DNA from: Oxalobacteraceae bacterium
GTDB lineage: Bacteria > Pseudomonadota > Gammaproteobacteria > Burkholderiales > Burkholderiaceae_D
Assembly (NCBI GenBank): GCA_027490725.1
Contig: JAIXXN010000019.1
Location: 62,001 to 126,000, forward strand
Length of the DNA: 64,000 nucleotides
Reading direction: 5' to 3'
A program made the position numbers and the translations under genes. The notes beneath the pieces were generated by a model, which worked only from the letters and a program-made list of their open reading frames with translations, was not told the origin of the DNA and searched no databases. Below, one piece after another: positions 33,125 to 42,065 of the stretch. Each line of letters opens with the position of its first letter. The first letter of the stretch is position 1.

Positions 33125-34786
33125 TTACAGATTTGCCACGACGACGCGGCGAGTATCCTGCACGATCAGGCGCATCACGACGCCCTGCTGTTTCAGCTCG
33201 GCGTATTTGTCCGGGCTCAGGATGGCCAGCGCTTTCACGCCTTGCTGGCGATGTTCCTGCCAGCGCTGGACCCATTGCGCGACGGTGGGAATCGACAGTT
33301 CCGGCTGCTGACGCAGGCCGAAGCTGAATTCATCCCAGTAATCCACTAGAACCACCGGACGGCGCAGGTAGAAGGTCATCGACTGTTCGTAGGTGGCCAC
33401 CGAGTAGATCGGCGTGTCCGGGCTCAGCTCGGGACGCATTTTCAGGGCGGCGGTTTTGCCGGCACGCATGGCACCATACGGTTCGAAGCCGGCCAGAATC
33501 AGTTCGGTGGCGGTAAATCCTGCCAGCGCCATGGTCAGCACCGTCAGGTCGCGGCGCAAGTGACGCGCATGCAGCAAGGCTACCGCGCCGCCGGCTGCGG
33601 TGATAATGGCCGCGGCCAGCACCCACGGCTGATAGGCGGCCAGCAGCGCCGTTTCGCTGGCGTGGCGCACGCTGATGTGCAGCATTTGCGGCACGGCGAT
33701 GATGCCGCCCACACCGATTACCACCAGCAAGGCGGCGGCGATGATACGGCTGCGCCGTGCGGCTGTTTCCAGATAGGCGGCAATCAACAGCGCCAGTGCC
33801 GGGAAGATCGGCAATATGTAGCCGGGCAGCTTGGAGCTGGAATAGCTGAAGAAGGTGAAAATGAACACACTCCAGATCAGCAGCAGCAAACGGGGCTGAA
33901 AGCGGCTGTCAGGGCGGCGCCGCACGGCAGCGGCCAGCGACTGCGGCAGTACGCCCAGCCACGGCACTATGCCGGGAATCAGCATCGCGAAGAAGTAGTA
34001 CCACGCGCCTTCGCGGTGGTGGGTTTTCAGGAAGAAGCGTTCCCAGTGTTCGTGCACGAAAAAGAAGTGCGGCTGTTCGGGATTGCGCAGACCCACCAGG
34101 ACGAACCATGGCGTGGCCACGGCGAAGAACAGCAGCAGGCCTTTGCCCAGATGTAAGCGCTTCCAGATCGCCAAGTCGCCCGACAGCAGCGAGTACAGCA
34201 CCAGTACTGCACCCGGCAGCACCAGCCCGATCAGGCCCTTGGCCAGTACGGCCAGCGCCATGCCGACCCAGCACAGCAGCATCCAGTTGCGTTGCTCGCT
34301 GGCGCTGGCATCATCGCGCTGGGCGACCAGCACGGCGCACAGCACGATGGTCATCATCCCGGACAAGCTCATGTCGAGCGAATCGATCTGGCCGGAAGCG
34401 ACCCAGAACAAGCTGGAGCCCAGCGTCAGCGCGGCGTAGAAGCCGACCCGTGCGCCGAATACGCGATGTCCCGCATAACCGGTCAGCAGCACGCCGCTCA
34501 GGCCACACAGCCCGGTCCACAGGCGCGCCTGCCATTCGCCCAGCCCGAAGGCGGCAAAGGACAGCGCATTCATCCAGGTTTGCAGCGGTGGTTTTTCGAA
34601 ATATTTGATGCCGTTCAGGCGCGTCGTCACCCAGTCGCCGGTGGCGAACATTTCGCGCGCCATTTCGGCGTAACGGCCTTCATCGGGCGGTACCAGGGTG
34701 CGCACGCCCAGTGCGTACAGCCAGACCAGAACAAAGGCCGCCAGCAGCGACCACAGCACTTTTTTGTTGTTGTACAGATCGTTCAT
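33125..34786 (-). CDS. arnT: ArnT-like lipid A aminoarabinose transferase
   Basis: A 553-residue GT83 glycosyltransferase of the inner membrane that moves aminoarabinose from undecaprenyl phosphate onto lipid A, lowering polymyxin binding. It has the expected length, about 12 membrane segments, the periplasmic first-loop motif VPPDEGRYAEMAREM (catalytic Asp/Glu), GIKYFEKPPLQTW and a C-terminal soluble domain. Its ATG overlaps the stop of the upstream gene by one base. First of the arn genes in this cluster. Confidence 0.93.
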   Translation of the reverse strand: MNDLYNNKKVLWSLLAAFVLVWLYALGVRTLVPPDEGRYAEMAREMFATGDWVTTRLNGIKYFEKPPLQTWMNALSFAAFGLGEWQARLWTGLCGLSGVLLTGYAGHRVFGARVGFYAALTLGSSLFWVASGQIDSLDMSLSGMMTIVLCAVLVAQRDDASASEQRNWMLLCWVGMALAVLAKGLIGLVLPGAVLVLYSLLSGDLAIWKRLHLGKGLLLFFAVATPWFVLVGLRNPEQPHFFFVHEHWERFFLKTHHREGAWYYFFAMLIPGIVPWLGVLPQSLAAAVRRRPDSRFQPRLLLLIWSVFIFTFFSYSSSKLPGYILPIFPALALLIAAYLETAARRSRIIAAALLVVIGVGGIIAVPQMLHISVRHASETALLAAYQPWVLAAAIITAAGGAVALLHARHLRRDLTVLTMALAGFTATELILAGFEPYGAMRAGKTAALKMRPELSPDTPIYSVATYEQSMTFYLRRPVVLVDYWDEFSFGLRQQPELSIPTVAQWVQRWQEHRQQGVKALAILSPDKYAELKQQGVVMRLIVQDTRRVVVANL

Positions 34787-35178
34787 CAGGCAGTACGTTC
34801 CTTGCTGGGTGGAATGATCAGGGCCAGTGTGACCTTGCGGCCCTCGCCCATCAGGATGTTATAAGTACGGCAGGCGGCCTGGCTATCCATGCATTCGACG
34901 CCGATGCGGCGCATGGTCAGGGCGGCCGTCAGGCGCGGGTGGATGAAGCGCTGACGCTCGCCCGTGCCGAGGATGACCACATCGGGCGCGTCGGCGCCGA
35001 TCTGGTCGAAATGCTCTGCGGTAATAGATTCGAAGGTGGGGGCGTCCCAGGGACGCGGCGCCACCTCTGGCATGACGATCAGGCTGTAGTCAAAGCGCTG
35101 GGCGTTGATCTCTACGCCAGCGGCATCGTAGCCGGTGACGGTCTGGTATTTCTGGGTATCGCTGGCGTGAAGCTTCAT
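34786..35178 (-). CDS. Mth938-like domain protein (DUF498)
   Basis: A 130-residue protein of the Mth938-like/NDUFAF3 fold family, recognised from MKLHASDTQKYQTVTGYDAAGVEI, LGTGERQRFIHP and a central hydrophobic strand pattern. The family has no firmly assigned bacterial function; eukaryotic NDUFAF3 helps complex I assembly. The ATG at 35178 is chosen because homologues begin there. A longer frame from 35256 would add 26 residues containing CNRC and cannot be excluded. It precedes arnT with a one-base overlap. The same arrangement may couple its translation to the arn cluster, though no functional link is known. Confidence 0.8.
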   Translation of the reverse strand: MKLHASDTQKYQTVTGYDAAGVEINAQRFDYSLIVMPEVAPRPWDAPTFESITAEHFDQIGADAPDVVILGTGERQRFIHPRLTAALTMRRIGVECMDSQAACRTYNILMGEGRKVTLALIIPPSKERTA

Positions 35179-35402
35179 AGTGATATCGCAACGGTTGCAG
35201 CGCAAGGTGGAGCTCGGGTCTTGCGTTGCGTCTAAAGTCGTCAAAAGAAGTGTCATTGTAGCGGTTTTCCGCCCACTTCCAGTCTGAAAGGTTGATTAAA
35301 TGGGATGCTTTCGGCAGAATGGGTCTTTTCGCATTGCAGCACGGACCGGCGCGCGGTTTTAGCAGGTCACAGCGGTTTGCCTCACCAGAACAGGATTTTA
35401 TT

Positions 35403-36635
35403 TTGCGACCGATTCAAAAATCGAACAAATTAGCGGAAGTTTGCTACGAGATTCGCGGCCCCGTGCCGGAAAAAGCCCGCCAGATGGAAGAAGAGGGCCA
35501 TAAAATTACGAAGTTGAATATCGGCAACTTGGCGGTGTTCGGCTTTGATCCCCCTGATGAAATCGTACAGGATATGAAGATTAACCTGCCCAATGCGGCC
35601 GGTTATACCGATTCCAAGGGCATGTTTGCGCCGCGCAAGGCGGTGGTGCACTACTGCCAGCAGAAAAACATTCCGAATGTGACCATCGACGATGTGTATC
35701 TGGGCAATGGTGCGTCCGAGCTGATCGTGATGGCCATGAACGCATTGCTGAATAACGGCGATGAAGTGCTGGTGCCGGCACCCGACTATCCGCTGTGGAC
35801 GGCGGCGGTCAGTCTGTCCGGCGGCACCCCGGTACACTACATCTGCGACGAACAGCAGGACTGGTATCCCGATATCGAGGATATGCGCCGCAAGATTACC
35901 CCGAATACCCGCGCCATCGTGGTCATCAACCCGAACAACCCGACCGGTGCGCTGTATCCGGTGGAATTGCTGCAGCAGATCATCGCGCTGGCGCGCGAGC
36001 ACCAGCTGATCATCTACGCCGATGAAATCTATGACAAGGTGCTGTACGACGGCGCCCAGCACGTCTCGATCGCCTCGCTGGCGGACGATGTGCTGTTCGT
36101 AACCTTTAACGGTCTGTCGAAAAACTACCGCGCCTGCGGCTATCGCGCCGGCTGGATGATCGTCTCCGGCCAGAAGGATCATGCCAAAGACTATATCGAG
36201 GGCCTGAACATGCTGGCGTCGATGCGCCTGTGCGCTAATGCGCCGGGCCAGTTTGCGATCCAGACTGCACTCGGCGGCTACCAGTCGATCGACGATCTGG
36301 TGGGGCCGGGCGGACGGCTGCTGAAACAGCGCGATCTGGCCTACAAGCTGCTGACCGAGATACCCGGGGTGACTTGCGTCAAGCCGAAGGCGGCGCTGTA
36401 CATGTTCCCGCGCCTCGATCCGAAAATCTACCCGATCGCCGACGACCAGCAATTCGCCTACGAGCTGCTGGCCGAAACCAAGGTGCTGATCGTGCAGGGC
36501 AGCGGTTTTAACTGGATCGCACCCGACCACTTCCGGGTCGTGTTCCTGCCGAATTCGGACGATATGATCGAAGCCTTCGGCCGTATCGCTAAGTTCATGG
36601 AAGGCTACCGGAAACGCCACGGCGCCAGCTTCTAA
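35403..36635 (+). CDS. alaT: Alanine-type PLP aminotransferase (AlaT-like)
   Basis: A 410-residue class I aminotransferase, probably glutamate-pyruvate. The start is taken at TTG 35403 because homologues begin RPIxKSxKLxxVCYxIRG, exactly what follows. A frame open from 35292 adds 37 residues that look non-coding. Motifs are NPNNPTGALY (cofactor contact), YADEIYDKVLYDG and the PLP lysine in GLSKNYRACGYRAGW. homoserine dehydrogenase starts 21 bases downstream, the usual betaproteobacterial alaT-hom order, so this is an amino acid biosynthesis operon. Confidence 0.9.
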   Translation: MRPIQKSNKLAEVCYEIRGPVPEKARQMEEEGHKITKLNIGNLAVFGFDPPDEIVQDMKINLPNAAGYTDSKGMFAPRKAVVHYCQQKNIPNVTIDDVYLGNGASELIVMAMNALLNNGDEVLVPAPDYPLWTAAVSLSGGTPVHYICDEQQDWYPDIEDMRRKITPNTRAIVVINPNNPTGALYPVELLQQIIALAREHQLIIYADEIYDKVLYDGAQHVSIASLADDVLFVTFNGLSKNYRACGYRAGWMIVSGQKDHAKDYIEGLNMLASMRLCANAPGQFAIQTALGGYQSIDDLVGPGGRLLKQRDLAYKLLTEIPGVTCVKPKAALYMFPRLDPKIYPIADDQQFAYELLAETKVLIVQGSGFNWIAPDHFRVVFLPNSDDMIEAFGRIAKFMEGYRKRHGASF

Positions 36636-36656
36636 CTCAACATAGAAACGATTTAT

Positions 36657-37979
36657 ATGAAATCCATCAAAGTAGGTTTGCTCGGCGTCGGTAACGTCGG
36701 TTCCGGTACGTTCAATGTGTTGCAGCGTAATCAGGAAGAAATCCGTCGTCGCGCCGGTCGCGGTATCGAAGTGGTGGCAGTGTCGGCCCGTAATCTGGAG
36801 CGCGCCAAGGAACGTACCGGTGGCCAGGTCAAAGTGGTGGCGGATCCCTTCGACATCGTCAATGATCCGGAAATCGATATCGTGGTGGAGTTGATCGGTG
36901 GTTACGATCAGGCCAAAGCACTGGTCATGCAGGCGATTGCCAATGGCAAGCATGTGGTGACCGCCAACAAGGCGCTGCTGGCCGTGCATGGCAACGAGAT
37001 TTTCGCTGCGGCGCAAGCCAAGGGCGTGATGGTGGCCTTCGAAGCAGCCGTTGCCGGCGGCATCCCGATCATCAAGGCGCTGCGCGAAGGTCTGACTGCC
37101 AACCGCATCGAATGGCTGGCCGGGATCATCAACGGCACTACCAACTTCATCCTGTCCGAAATGCGGGACAAGGGTCTCGATTTCGCCACCGTGCTGAAGC
37201 AGGCGCAGGAACTCGGCTATGCCGAAGCCGATCCGACCTTCGACATCGAAGGCGTGGATGCTGCGCACAAGGCCACGATCATGTCGGCGATTGCCTTCGG
37301 GATTCCGGTGCAGTTCGATAAGGCCTATGTGGAAGGGATTTCGAATCTGAACGCGATCGATATCCGCTACGCCGAACAACTGGGCTACCGCATCAAGCTG
37401 CTGGGCATTGCCAAGCGTGCCAAGGTGAATGGCGTGGAAGGCGTGGAACTGCGCGTACATCCGACCCTGATCCCGAGCAAACGCCTGATCGCCAATGTGC
37501 AAGGGGCGCTGAATGCGGTGCTGGTGCAGGGCGATGCCGTGGGCGCGACGCTGTACTACGGCAAAGGTGCCGGTTCCGAACCGACTGCTTCGGCCGTGAT
37601 CGCTGATCTGGTCGACATCACCCGTCTGGCGACTGCCGATGCCGAGCACCGTGTGCCGCATCTGGCGTTCCAGCCGAACGAGATGACCAATATCGAGATT
37701 CTGCCGATGGCGGAAATCACCACCAGCTACTACCTGCGTATGAACGTCAGCGATCAGCCGGGCGTACTGGCGGATCTGACCCGGATTCTGGCCGACGCCA
37801 CCATCTCGATTGACGCCATGATGCAGAAGGAACCGGCGGACGGCGAAACCCGTACCGACATCATCTTCCTGACCCACCAGACCCAGGAAAAGCATGTGCT
37901 GGCAGCGATCGCCAAGATCGAAGGGCTGGCCACGGTGTGCGGTAGTGTGACCAAGATCCGTCTGGAAAATCTGGCCTGA
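36657..37979 (+). CDS. hom: Homoserine dehydrogenase
   Basis: A 440-residue NAD(P)-dependent enzyme reducing aspartate semialdehyde to homoserine for methionine and threonine synthesis. It has the nucleotide-binding GVGNVGSGTFNVL, the catalytic-domain motifs AAVAGGIPIIKALREG, INGTTNFIL and YAEADPTFDIEGVDAAHKA (with the catalytic Lys/Asp), and a C-terminal ACT domain (about 350-435; VSDQPGVLADLTRIL) for feedback regulation. thrC would be the usual next gene but is not here; the following DNA is an oppositely oriented rraB-like gene. Confidence 0.97.
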   Translation: MKSIKVGLLGVGNVGSGTFNVLQRNQEEIRRRAGRGIEVVAVSARNLERAKERTGGQVKVVADPFDIVNDPEIDIVVELIGGYDQAKALVMQAIANGKHVVTANKALLAVHGNEIFAAAQAKGVMVAFEAAVAGGIPIIKALREGLTANRIEWLAGIINGTTNFILSEMRDKGLDFATVLKQAQELGYAEADPTFDIEGVDAAHKATIMSAIAFGIPVQFDKAYVEGISNLNAIDIRYAEQLGYRIKLLGIAKRAKVNGVEGVELRVHPTLIPSKRLIANVQGALNAVLVQGDAVGATLYYGKGAGSEPTASAVIADLVDITRLATADAEHRVPHLAFQPNEMTNIEILPMAEITTSYYLRMNVSDQPGVLADLTRILADATISIDAMMQKEPADGETRTDIIFLTHQTQEKHVLAAIAKIEGLATVCGSVTKIRLENLA

Positions 37980-38058
37980 TCGTGATCCTGAGTGCGGGCC
38001 GGCGCTGGCACAGCGCGGGCGCCGCGCTCGCTATGGTCGTGGTGTCGCAGGGCCGGCC

Positions 38059-38397
38059 TCAGGCCGGGCCGACATCCATACCGTCATACGATTCCAGTTG
38101 CTGGGCCTCGGCAAAACGGTAGAACTCCTGATTGCGGGCATGCAGCGTATCGACCGTGTGCAGTTCGACTTTTTCAATTTGCAGCCACCATAGTGCGGGC
38201 TGCTCGGCTTCCGGCTTGGAGTCGAAAATACCCACCTGATGGTAACCCTGTGCCTGCAGCAGTTTGCCGGCCGCGACCAGTTTGGCCTGATCCGGATCAG
38301 CGAAAAAATAACCCCAGGTGAGCGGTTTGCTGATGTCCCACGGGGCGTTCTGTTTCATGTCGGCGAACAGGCCGAGCATATCTTCTCTGGAAATCAT
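38059..38397 (-). CDS. RraB-like protein (RNase E inhibitor B family)
   Basis: A 112-residue acidic protein with the RraB-type fold signature: GYFFADPDQAKLVAAGKLLQ, then a C-terminal helix and YDGMDVGP corresponding to the EYDGWGT end of E. coli RraB. It lacks RraB's acidic C-terminal tail, so an RNase E-inhibiting role is uncertain. It lies 40 bases downstream of the start-distal side of the kinase gene and may be a separate unit. Confidence 0.7.
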   Translation of the reverse strand: MISREDMLGLFADMKQNAPWDISKPLTWGYFFADPDQAKLVAAGKLLQAQGYHQVGIFDSKPEAEQPALWWLQIEKVELHTVDTLHARNQEFYRFAEAQQLESYDGMDVGPA

Positions 38398-38436
38398 GGC
38401 GTGCTTTCAATAGCGGTGTCGAAGTAAGCCGCGATT

Positions 38437-39993
38437 TTACCCGAGTCGCGCGGCTGCCGGCGTGCTGGCTGCCGTGACAGCGGAAATTGCGGCGCCGGTG
38501 GCCGCCGCAAAGCTGATCTGCACTTTCAAGCCGCGCGCCGTGTCGGCTGCGGGATGGAGGTCCGAGAGGCTGATGCTGGCGCCATGCAGGCTGGCGATAT
38601 CACGTACGATGGCCAGCCCCAGTCCGGCACCGCCCGGGTTGCGTTCCAGCGTGGCGCTGGCGCGGTAGAACGGCGCAAACACCCGCTCCCGTTCTGCGGC
38701 GGGGATGCCCTGTCCACTATCTTCCACTTCCAGCAGCACGCGCTGGCCCGCTTCGCGCACCCGCAGTGTCACGCTGCCGCCCAGCGGCGTATAGCGCAGC
38801 GCATTGTCGGCCAGATTGGCGATCAGTTCGTGCAGCAGGAAGGCCTGTCCATCGACGGCGCATTCGTGCTCCGCCTCCAGCGCCAGATCGATCTGCTTGC
38901 TGACCGCTGCCATCGCCAGTTCCAGCCCCACCTGACGGGCGATATCGCGTAGCGCCACCCGCTCGATACGGTTACTGGCGTCGTCCAGATCGCCGCCATG
39001 TTCGATGCGCGCCAGCGTCAGCAGGCGATTGGCCAGATTGATGGCCGAGTCGGTGGTGTTGGCGATGCTATGCACAATGTCGCGCAGCGTGGCGCGTAAC
39101 TGTTCGCTGTCGCCGCCGGGACGGTCGCAGGCGCGCAGCGCCAGTTCGGCCTGGGTTTTCAGCACCGTCAGCGGCGTGCGTAACTGGTGCGAGGCATCGG
39201 CGATAAAGCGGCGCTGGCTGCTGATCAGAATCTGCAGGCGTGCGCGCGAACTGTTCATGGCCGCCACCAGTGGCCGCACCTCGCGGTGCACCAGGGCCGG
39301 ATCGACATCCGAGCTGTCATTCAGAGGCCGGCTTTCCACCGCCAGCTTGAGGCGCATCAGCGGCTGCAGTACCAGTCGCACTGCAAACCACACCAGCAGG
39401 GCCAGTGCCAGCAGCAGCAAGGCCTGCCATGTCAGGGTGTCGAACAGGATCTGGTTAGACAGGCCGCGCCGTGCTTCCAGTGTTTCACCCACCTGAATCA
39501 GGGCGATACCGCGCATCGAATCGTCATACACCGGTTGCAGCAGGGCGGCAATCCGCACCGGCTGGCCGTTGTAGTTGGCATGGTAGAAGCGCACTAGCGC
39601 CGGATAGGCTTCCGAGCGTGGTACGTTGGCCGGGACCGCGGGCAGATCACCATAGCCGGACACGGTTTCGCCATTGATGCCGGTGACTTTGTAGTAGATC
39701 CGTCCCAGCGTATCGGTCTCGAACGAGTCGAGTGCCACATACGGCACATCGGCCACCACCTTGCCGTCGACGATGGTGACCCGCTCGGCCAGTGCGCGGG
39801 TCGACGATAGTAGCGAGCGATCGTAGGCCACATCGGCGGCGGCGATGGCGTTGCGGTACACCAGATAGGTATTCAGCGTGACCAGTACCAGCAATGGGCC
39901 CAGCAGCCAGCGCAGCAACTGTCCGCGCAAGCTGCCCTGCGTGGCGTCGGCGTGTTTGCCAAAGCGGCGTGCGAGCGTGGCCAGCCAGTGCAT
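38437..39993 (-). CDS. Sensor histidine kinase, TctE/2CSK_N type
   Basis: A 518-residue inner-membrane kinase. Membrane helices at about 27-47 and 190-212 flank a periplasmic 2CSK_N sensor (about 50-185, containing VPYVALDSFETDTLGRIYYKV). A HAMP-like linker, the phospho-acceptor histidine in ADASHQLRTPLTVLKTQ and an ATPase domain with NALRYTP, DSGQGIP and GGAGLGLAIV follow. 2CSK_N kinases such as TctE and BctE sense organic acids, often through a periplasmic receptor. The gene follows the regulator by 10 bases. A TctC-type receptor is encoded in the facing cluster. Confidence 0.93.
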   Translation of the reverse strand: MHWLATLARRFGKHADATQGSLRGQLLRWLLGPLLVLVTLNTYLVYRNAIAAADVAYDRSLLSSTRALAERVTIVDGKVVADVPYVALDSFETDTLGRIYYKVTGINGETVSGYGDLPAVPANVPRSEAYPALVRFYHANYNGQPVRIAALLQPVYDDSMRGIALIQVGETLEARRGLSNQILFDTLTWQALLLLALALLVWFAVRLVLQPLMRLKLAVESRPLNDSSDVDPALVHREVRPLVAAMNSSRARLQILISSQRRFIADASHQLRTPLTVLKTQAELALRACDRPGGDSEQLRATLRDIVHSIANTTDSAINLANRLLTLARIEHGGDLDDASNRIERVALRDIARQVGLELAMAAVSKQIDLALEAEHECAVDGQAFLLHELIANLADNALRYTPLGGSVTLRVREAGQRVLLEVEDSGQGIPAAERERVFAPFYRASATLERNPGGAGLGLAIVRDIASLHGASISLSDLHPAADTARGLKVQISFAAATGAAISAVTAASTPAAARLG

Positions 39994-40003
39994 AGTGTCT
40001 GGA

Positions 40004-40696
40004 CTAGGCGGCGGGGCGCGGCTGCAGCAGATAGCCGATGCCGCGCAGGGTGGTGATTACGGCCGCGTCAGGTAGCGCGAGGTCGAGTTTCTTGCGCACC
40101 CGGTGGATATACAGTTCGATGGCGTCCAGATTGGCGTCGTCGGCCAGTGCAAACACTTCGTCGAACAGCTTTTCCTTGGAGACGGCGCGGCCGGTACGGG
40201 TAATCAGGGTTTCCAGCACGGCGTGTTCGCGCGGCGTCAGCGCCAGCGCATTGCCGCCATAGCTGAACATGCGGGTGATGGTATCGAAACTGAGTGCGCC
40301 GCAGTGGTGCACCAGCGCCTCGTTACCGACGCTGCGGCGCAGCAGCGCTTTCACGCGCGCCTCCAGTTCCGCCAGTTCGAACGGTTTGGCCAGATAGTCG
40401 TCGGCACCCAGATTCAGGCCCTGTACGCGGTCTTCCAGGCCGCCGCGTGCGGTCAGGATCAGCACCGGGGTCTGGCCGCGCGGGGCGCTGCGCGCGCGCA
40501 GGCGTTTCAGTACTTCCAGACCATCCATGCGCGGCAGGGTCAGGTCGAGGATCACCAGCGCATAGTCCTGGGTGTGCAGCAGGGCATCGGCATCGGCGCC
40601 GTTGTCGGCGCATTCCACCGTCAGGTTGGCCTCGCGCAGGGCTTTGGCCAGCCAGTGCGACAGCTCGGTGTGGTCTTCTACTAACAGTATGCGCAT
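40004..40696 (-). CDS. OmpR-family response regulator, TctD-like
   Basis: A 230-residue regulator: receiver domain with the acidic pair ED at residues 7-8, phosphorylation Asp in VILDLTLPRMDG (near 51) and the conserved Lys in LAKPFELAELEARV. A winged-helix DNA-binding domain follows (about 130-225, LTPREHAVLETL and DAIELYIHRVRKKL). It is first in a two-gene operon with the kinase. The porin and TctC-type genes on the other strand carry a shared 11-bp-spaced direct repeat, the expected kind of OmpR-family target. Confidence 0.95.
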   Translation of the reverse strand: MRILLVEDHTELSHWLAKALREANLTVECADNGADADALLHTQDYALVILDLTLPRMDGLEVLKRLRARSAPRGQTPVLILTARGGLEDRVQGLNLGADDYLAKPFELAELEARVKALLRRSVGNEALVHHCGALSFDTITRMFSYGGNALALTPREHAVLETLITRTGRAVSKEKLFDEVFALADDANLDAIELYIHRVRKKLDLALPDAAVITTLRGIGYLLQPRPAA

Positions 40697-40802
40697 AATC
40701 TCTTGCTAACTAATATGAATCGGTCCAGTGTATGAAGACGCATGATGGTCGCCAGTCCGGCAAAAGGGAAGTGTCTGCGGGTTTTGTGGTTGTGGGGCGA
40801 CA

Positions 40803-40837
40803 CTGAAAGGGAATTGAAAGGAAGCAAATCCTATAGT
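40803..40837 (+). promoter_or_regulatory. Direct-repeat box and -10 before the porin gene
   Basis: CTGAAAG (40803-40809) and TTGAAAG (40814-40820) repeat with an 11-bp period, followed 11 bases later by TATAGT (40832-40837). No proper -35 is present, as expected for activation by an OmpR-type regulator. The same layout occurs at 42021-42055. Confidence 0.72.
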
Positions 40838-40895
40838 GGGCAGCCTGATTGGAAATATCAGGCATCACACATAACTATATCTCTCGGAGACTTGT

Positions 40896-41954
40896 ATGAA
40901 AAAATCCTCATTGACCCTCGCCATCCTGGCACTGGCAGCTGGTGCAGCGCAGGCACAATCGAATGTGCAGGTGTATGGTCTGCTCGACGTTGGCGTAGAG
41001 ACCGCCAATAACAAGTCGGCCAGCGGCGCGACCCAGACCAGTGTGATTTCTGGTGGTATGAATACTTCGCGCTGGGGTGTGCGCGGTTCCGAGGATCTGG
41101 GCGGCGGCCTGAAAGCCGTGTTTAATCTGGAGAGCGGCATCCTGATGGATACCGGGAATATGGACGGTGTGTTGTTCAAGCGTCAGGCCAACGTCGGTCT
41201 GGAAGGCGCGTTCGGTCGTGTGATTATCGGTCGCTCCTTCACCACCGTGTATGACACCGTGATCTCCTTCGATCCGATGGGCTTTGCGCCTTACTACTCG
41301 TGGGCCACTTCCGGTCCCGCAACGGGTCCGAGCAAATACGGTTTCACTACTGCCTATGACAACATCATCAAATACAGCGGTTCGACCGGTGATGTGAAAT
41401 TCGGCGCCAACTATGCCGCGGGCGAACAGACCACTGGCACCCAGGATAGCGCCAAAGTCGGTTTCAGCACCGTCTACAAAATCGGTACGGCGAATCTGAT
41501 GGCTACCTGGGAACGCAATAACGGCAACACCGTTGCTGCCACCGGTAACCGCGACAAGAACACGGTCTGGCATCTGGGCTTCAACTACGAAACCGGTCCG
41601 GTCAAAGTCTGGGGCGTGGTACGCGATTACAAACTGGTCGCTGGCAAGGCGCTGACCACCGATGTCGCTGCTACCACTACCTGGGCCGGTCTGGCCTATA
41701 AAGCCGATGGCGCCACCACCCTGACCGCAGCCGTGTATCACATGAATGTGAAAAACACCGCTGCCGGCAAGGACGCCGACCCAACCATGTACGTGGCGCG
41801 TTATCGCTACGCACTGTCCAAGCGTACCGACCTGCATGTCTCGGCCGCTTACGCCAAGTCGAAAAACGGTCAGCTGACCGGCATGTCGCGTGATGATGCC
41901 GGCTTCGGCACCAGCCAGCACGGTCTGGCGCTGGGCATGCAGCACCGCTTCTAA
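40896..41954 (+). CDS. Gram-negative general porin
   Basis: A 352-residue outer-membrane trimeric porin of the betaproteobacterial type. A signal peptide (cleavage after GAAQA, residue 20) precedes QSNVQVYGLLDVGVE, the typical first strand, and it has GMNTSRWGVRGSEDLGGGLKA, an extended loop L3 region and a C-terminal Phe (MQHRF) for BAM recognition. A CTCGGAGA site precedes the ATG. It is followed by a terminator and a receptor gene under what looks like the same type of control, so it probably admits the substrate of the neighbouring uptake system. Confidence 0.95.
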   Translation: MKKSSLTLAILALAAGAAQAQSNVQVYGLLDVGVETANNKSASGATQTSVISGGMNTSRWGVRGSEDLGGGLKAVFNLESGILMDTGNMDGVLFKRQANVGLEGAFGRVIIGRSFTTVYDTVISFDPMGFAPYYSWATSGPATGPSKYGFTTAYDNIIKYSGSTGDVKFGANYAAGEQTTGTQDSAKVGFSTVYKIGTANLMATWERNNGNTVAATGNRDKNTVWHLGFNYETGPVKVWGVVRDYKLVAGKALTTDVAATTTWAGLAYKADGATTLTAAVYHMNVKNTAAGKDADPTMYVARYRYALSKRTDLHVSAAYAKSKNGQLTGMSRDDAGFGTSQHGLALGMQHRF

Positions 41955-41964
41955 GCGATCACGC

Positions 41965-42000
41965 AAGCCGCTGCCAGTCGCTCCGCTGGCAGCGGCTTTT
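41965..42000 (+). terminator. Intrinsic terminator after the porin gene
   Basis: Thirteen-bp stem AAGCCGCTGCCAG/CTGGCAGCGGCTT with an 8-base loop and a short T run. Confidence 0.8.
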
Positions 42001-42020
42001 GCGAGCGTTTTCGAGACTGA

Positions 42021-42055
42021 TTGAAAGCGCTTTGAAAGCTACACTGTTCTAAGAT
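42021..42055 (+). promoter_or_regulatory. Direct-repeat box and -10 before the Bug/TctC receptor gene
   Basis: TTGAAAG (42021-42027) and TTGAAAG (42032-42038), 11 bp apart, then TAAGAT (42050-42055) at exactly the same distance as in the porin promoter. This identical spacing supports a common regulator, probably the adjacent TctD-like protein. Confidence 0.72.
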
Positions 42056-42065
42056 ATCAAACACC

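Noticed and set aside
35430..37895. 821-residue minus-strand frame opposite alaT and hom
   Set aside because: Spans two conserved enzymes on the other strand; no domains, so an antisense artefact of codon bias.
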